The notes below the pieces were generated by a model. That model ran no database searches and was not told the origin of the DNA. It saw only the letters and a program-made list of their open reading frames with translations. Positions 6,817 to 9,621 of a stretch of 9,621 nt of DNA are shown one piece after another. Positions within the stretch are counted from its first letter, which is position 1, and every line of letters starts with the position of its first letter. Both the position numbers and the translations under genes were made by a program. The stretch comes from SG8-4 sp964598225 (lineage in GTDB: Bacteria > Planctomycetota > Phycisphaerae > Sedimentisphaerales > Anaerobacaceae): NCBI GenBank assembly GCA_964598225.1, contig CAZRBG010000114.1, positions 1 to 9,621 of the forward strand. Direction: 5' to 3'.

Positions 6817-6976
6817 GGCGCGGAGACCGCAAGGTTTTGGAACATAATTAAGATAGGGAGATAAGATAATGAGAATATTAGGAGAACAAACGATGCTCAC
6901 AAGGCTTACGTTCACATATTCTTATCTTCTTAAGTTCGTATCTTCTTTCTTCCTCCTCTCAGCGTTCTCTGCGGCT
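6817..6976. repeat. Long imperfect palindromic intergenic element (MITE-like)
   Basis: The gap between the HydB-like and HydA-like genes is almost filled by one imperfect inverted repeat. Blocks on the left recur as reverse complement in the same order on the right: CGGAGACCGC (6821-6830) against GCGTTCTCTGCG (6962-6973), TTAAGA (6848-6853) against 6928-6933, AGATAAGA (6859-6866) against 6920-6927, GAATAT (6873-6878) against 6916-6921, and GAAC (6884-6887) against 6910-6913. The loop is 6888-6909. It has no coding potential I trust. Its right end stops 4 nt before the next ribosome-binding site. A non-autonomous insertion or a REP-type genomic repeat is likely; the transcript could fold into a long hairpin between the two genes. 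Confidence 0.6.
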
Positions 6977-6993
6977 AATTGGGAGACAATCAC

Positions 6994-7782
6994 GTGCCTA
7001 CTGTAACAATAGACGGAAAAAAGGTTAGAGTCAAGAAGAACGCAACCGTTCTCGATGCGGCAAAAAGAGCGGGGATATGGATTCCCACGCTCTGCTACCA
7101 TCCCTCGGTGTCCAGGGAGGCATCATGCCGTCTTTGTATGGTGGAGCTTGATCGGGGCGAGTGGAGGCAGTTGATCACCGCCTGCAATTACCCCGTGCGC
7201 AAAAACATTGTTGTTTACGCCTACAGCGAAGCGGCCAAGAAAGCCAGGCACGGGGTTATGGAGCTCTTGCTTGCCAGGGCGCCGGAAAGCGAGGAATTAA
7301 AAGTCCTTGCGCAAAAGATGGGCATAGAACGAACATCCTATCCGACTGTGACGGACAGTCAGAGGAACTGCATTTTGTGCGGATTGTGCGTCGGCGTCTG
7401 CGAACAGATGATAGGCCAGGCCGCTATAGGATTTGCCGGTCGCGGCGTGGAAAAAACCGTGGCTGCTCCATTCCGACAGCCCGCTGAAGATTGCATCGGT
7501 TGCGGGGCTTGTGCCGCCGTCTGCCCGGTCGGAACTATTAAGATAAGAGTGCATCCGGAGAGCAATGAGATAGAAATATCCCCTTTCAAGGCTCGATTCA
7601 AGATGCGGCTTTGTGAGCAGTGCAATTCGCCCGTTATCAGCGAACGGGTTGCCGAAAAAGCCCTGCAAAAGCTTGATATGGACGCCGAGGAGTTGCACGA
7701 TATTCTAAGTCTTTGCCCGGCCTGCCGATCTCTCCGGGCCGCCGGGCAGCTTGCGGCTATGCCGGGCTACGAAAAGGAGTGA
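6994..7782 (+). CDS. NuoG/HydA-like FeS subunit lacking a catalytic domain
   Basis: A 262-residue protein. The GTG at 6994 is preferred because GGGAG (6981-6985) lies 8 nt upstream; a TTG at 6979 overlaps that site. Residues 1-75 are a plant-type [2Fe-2S] domain (C34, C45, C48, C64). Two ferredoxin clusters follow: C126/129/132/136 and C167/170/173/177. The His-Cys3 cluster segment normal between them in NuoG and HydA is absent: the matching stretch reads LLLARAPESEELKVLA, without cysteines. The C-terminus has two further pairs, C207-x2-C210 and C241-x2-C244, able to hold another cluster or zinc. There is no H-cluster motif. It is the likely third subunit of the HydC/HydB-like complex, wiring it to an external enzyme, comparable to HoxU or the small A subunit of Bfu-type complexes (family comparison from memory). 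Confidence 0.92.
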   Translation: MPTVTIDGKKVRVKKNATVLDAAKRAGIWIPTLCYHPSVSREASCRLCMVELDRGEWRQLITACNYPVRKNIVVYAYSEAAKKARHGVMELLLARAPESEELKVLAQKMGIERTSYPTVTDSQRNCILCGLCVGVCEQMIGQAAIGFAGRGVEKTVAAPFRQPAEDCIGCGACAAVCPVGTIKIRVHPESNEIEISPFKARFKMRLCEQCNSPVISERVAEKALQKLDMDAEELHDILSLCPACRSLRAAGQLAAMPGYEKE

Positions 7783-7945
7783 TCTTTTTCGGACGGCAGG
7801 TAATGAAATGCGTCGGCTCGTGCAAGCCGCCAAAGTGGGGATCACGTGTTGGTGGTGTCTGTGCGAGGAGGTTGCCGAACAGTTACGGCTCTGTCGCCCT
7901 GTTGCGAACATATTTGCCCAGGCTTGCGTATCATAAACCGGCGGA

Positions 7946-8008
7946 TAAAAATTTTGCGAAAAAAAAACAAAAAAATGTATTGACGGGCTTTCGACATGGC
8001 TGTAGAGT
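7946..8008 (+). promoter_or_regulatory. rRNA-style promoter with A-rich UP-like element
   Basis: TTGACG (7980-7985) and TAGAGT (8003-8008) are spaced by 17 bp. Immediately upstream (7946-7976) is an A-rich tract with runs of nine and seven A, resembling the UP element of strong rRNA promoters. Transcription would start near 8015, about 300 nt before tRNA-Ile. Its position fits a promoter dedicated to the tRNA-23S transcript, or to a short RNA ending at the hairpin near 8171. Confidence 0.6.
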
Positions 8009-8113
8009 ATAGTTTTTGGTATGGGCTGAGCTAACGTCAGGCCTGTTAGAAAGGAATAAGGTTAGGGTTTTGAAAGAGATTTTACAGACGTTTATATTGC
8101 TTTGAACTGCTTT

Positions 8114-8133
8114 CGGACAGCTTTGGCTGTCCG
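8114..8133 (+). other. Perfect 8-bp hairpin in the leader
   Basis: CGGACAGC and GCTGTCCG pair perfectly around TTTG, followed by GGTTTT. It lies upstream of the boxA-like site, where rRNA leaders often carry a boxB-type hairpin. It could also be a weak terminator. Confidence 0.65.
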
Positions 8134-8141
8134 GGTTTTGG

Positions 8142-8171
8142 CCGCTGGCAGTTTATGGCAGCGGTTTTTTT
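8142..8171 (+). terminator. Terminator-like hairpin with T7 tail (possible attenuator)
   Basis: CCGCTG and CAGCGG form a 6-bp GC-rich stem around an 11-nt loop, followed directly by seven T (8165-8171). By form this is an intrinsic terminator. It lies ~150 nt after the promoter at 7980 and before the tRNAs, so it either ends a short RNA or acts as an attenuator that antitermination must overcome. It could also end read-through from the redox operon. Confidence 0.5.
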
Positions 8172-8173
8172 GT

Positions 8174-8181
8174 TGCTCTTT
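8174..8181 (+). promoter_or_regulatory. boxA-like antitermination site
   Basis: TGCTCTTT matches the core of the bacterial rRNA boxA (E. coli TGCTCTTTAACA), the binding site of the NusB-S10 antitermination complex. It lies two bases after the T tail of the terminator-like hairpin and about 137 nt before tRNA-Ile, in a leader context. Function is inferred from the match and position. Confidence 0.5.
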
Positions 8182-8216
8182 TTTAAGTATATAGTTATAA
8201 GTACGAGCCTTTTCGA

Positions 8217-8245
8217 TTGACTATTGTCAATTTAGTATTTATTTT
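8217..8245 (+). promoter_or_regulatory. Second weak promoter candidate (P2) before tRNA-Ile
   Basis: TTGACT (8217-8222) and TATTTT (8240-8245) are 17 bp apart. The -35 is part of a perfect inverted repeat TTGAC-TATT-GTCAA (8217-8230). It lies downstream of the terminator-like hairpin, so it could supply the tRNA-23S transcript independently. The surrounding AT-rich sequence makes chance matches easy. Confidence 0.25.
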
Positions 8246-8317
8246 TGGTGGTTCGGACTTCTTTTGAAGTTTTCGCTTGATTATCACCGATTCATTGGTA
8301 AATAGGAAGTCAATTAC

Positions 8318-8391
<74 letters not shown>

Positions 8392-8396
8392 TTGGG

Positions 8397-8441
8397 ATCT
8401 GAGATTTGAAATTTCAAATTTGAGATGCCGGCTTCGCCGGC
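8397..8441. repeat. Palindromic elements between the two tRNAs
   Basis: A perfect 16-bp palindrome ATTTGAAATTTCAAAT (8404-8419) is flanked by ATCTGAG and TTGAGAT, which extend it imperfectly to 8397-8426. Next comes GCCGGC-TTC-GCCGGC (8427-8441), a GC hairpin just before tRNA-Ala. Both could serve as processing structures between the tRNAs, or be copies of dispersed genomic repeats. Confidence 0.7.
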
Positions 8442-8445
8442 CCGG

Positions 8446-8518
8446 GGGGACGTAGCTCAACTGGGAGAGCGCCGGCTTTGCAAGCCGGAGGTTGTCGGTT
8501 CGAGCCCGATCGTCTCCA
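8446..8518 (+). tRNA. trnA-UGC: tRNA-Ala (UGC)
   Basis: A 73-nt cloverleaf. The acceptor GGGGACG pairs with CGTCTCC and includes the G3-U70 wobble that is the main alanine identity element. The anticodon stem is CCGGC/GCCGG with loop TTTGCAA (anticodon TGC at 8479-8481); the T-arm has GGTTCGAGCCC. The discriminator is A8518 and the 3' CCA is not encoded. It is followed by a ~200-nt spacer and then 23S rRNA. Confidence 0.98.
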
Positions 8519-8720
8519 ATGAGTTTTGCTCGTGAATCGTACCGGATATGTGGTCGACGATTACGAGATGCTGATAAGTTCTTTTACAAGTTAATATGCG
8601 AAAGCGTGGGATTATACAATTATAATCCGAACGAGCTTTCTCGCTATTTTAAGCGGGAAGCTTGTAGATATGAGCGCGCAAATAGGCGAATTTATGATCT
8701 GTTCAATCTCTGATTGATAT
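8519..8720 (+). other. Spacer between tRNA-Ala and 23S rRNA
   Basis: About 200 nt of internal transcribed spacer, presumably one half of the pre-23S processing stem whose other half lies past the window. An open frame of 64 codons (8519-8713) starts one base after the tRNA but has no ribosome-binding site of its own and is best regarded as chance. No further tRNA was seen. Confidence 0.6.

Positions 8721-9621
<901 letters not shown>

Larger units (their letters stand above)
7783..8317. other. Gene-free leader region upstream of the tRNA-23S unit; no 16S rRNA
   Basis: About 535 nt lie between the redox operon and tRNA-Ile, far too short for a ~1500-nt 16S gene, and no 16S-like conserved end sequence is seen. 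Positions 7783-7940 show nothing convincing beyond short ORFs. Positions 7945-8008 hold an A-rich tract and promoter, 8114-8171 two hairpins, 8174-8181 a boxA-like site, and 8217-8245 a second weak promoter candidate. No clear terminator for the redox operon is visible, so read-through into the RNA genes is possible. Confidence 0.7.

Noticed and set aside
7808..7936. A 42-codon frame with a C-x2-C-x-C motif after the HydA-like gene
   Set aside because: AGG lies 7 nt upstream and the frame has five cysteines, so a small protein is conceivable, but it overlaps another frame (7803-8012) and nothing distinguishes it from chance. Conservation in relatives would be needed.
7803..8012. A 69-codon frame running into the rRNA promoter
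   Set aside because: It crosses the A-rich tract and the promoter, with low-complexity KKKQKN sequence; not protein-like.
7783..8317. A hidden or fragmented 16S rRNA gene
   Set aside because: The stretch is about one third of a 16S gene and lacks its conserved blocks and the anti-Shine-Dalgarno end.
8519..8713. A 64-codon frame in the tRNA-Ala to 23S spacer
   Set aside because: The start abuts the tRNA 3' end, so no ribosome-binding site is available, and the region is rRNA spacer.

Overview
The window reads as part of an anaerobic bacterial chromosome, most probably a planctomycete of the Phycisphaerae/Sedimentisphaerales type. That placement is inference. It rests on a 23S rRNA gene without an adjacent 16S gene (known in planctomycetes, but also in other phyla), a secreted repeat protein rich in DPNG turns, and FeS/flavin redox genes of fermentative or syntrophic style. 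No taxonomic search could be run.

Layout. (1) Positions 113-1366, minus strand: a secreted protein of seven ~55-residue repeats, possibly a seven-bladed beta-propeller. (2) Positions 1367-1799: a gene-free divergent region with a good sigma70-type promoter pointing right and several small inverted repeats. (3) Positions 1800-4300, plus strand: four closely packed genes for a four-cluster ferredoxin, a small thioredoxin-like [2Fe-2S] ferredoxin, a PAS protein and a SpoIIE/PP2C-type phosphatase with an extra C-terminal domain. (4) Positions 4301-4439: a spacer with a promoter candidate and a perfect 13-bp tandem repeat. (5) Positions 4440-7782: a NuoE/HydC-like protein, a NuoF/HydB-like NADH/FMN protein, and a short NuoG/HydA-like FeS protein without catalytic domain. 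A ~160-bp imperfect palindrome lies between the last two. (6) Positions 7783-8317: no protein gene I trust; it holds an rRNA-style promoter with an A-rich upstream tract, two strong hairpins (the second followed by T7) and a boxA-like site. (7) tRNA-Ile(GAU), tRNA-Ala(UGC) and the first ~900 nt of 23S rRNA, running off the right edge.

How it may work together. HydC-like, HydB-like and HydA-like proteins form the flavin/FeS core used by electron-bifurcating hydrogenases and relatives (HydABC/NuoEFG-like, sometimes called the Bfu family). The ferredoxins are likely carriers or partner subunits, and the PAS protein and phosphatase resemble regulators found beside [FeFe]-hydrogenases. No H-cluster, [NiFe] or molybdopterin catalytic domain is encoded here, so the terminal substrate is unknown and the catalytic partner must lie elsewhere or be of an unrecognised kind. 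The tRNA-23S unit looks like an rRNA operon that lost its 16S gene while keeping leader, antitermination-like site and spacer tRNAs.
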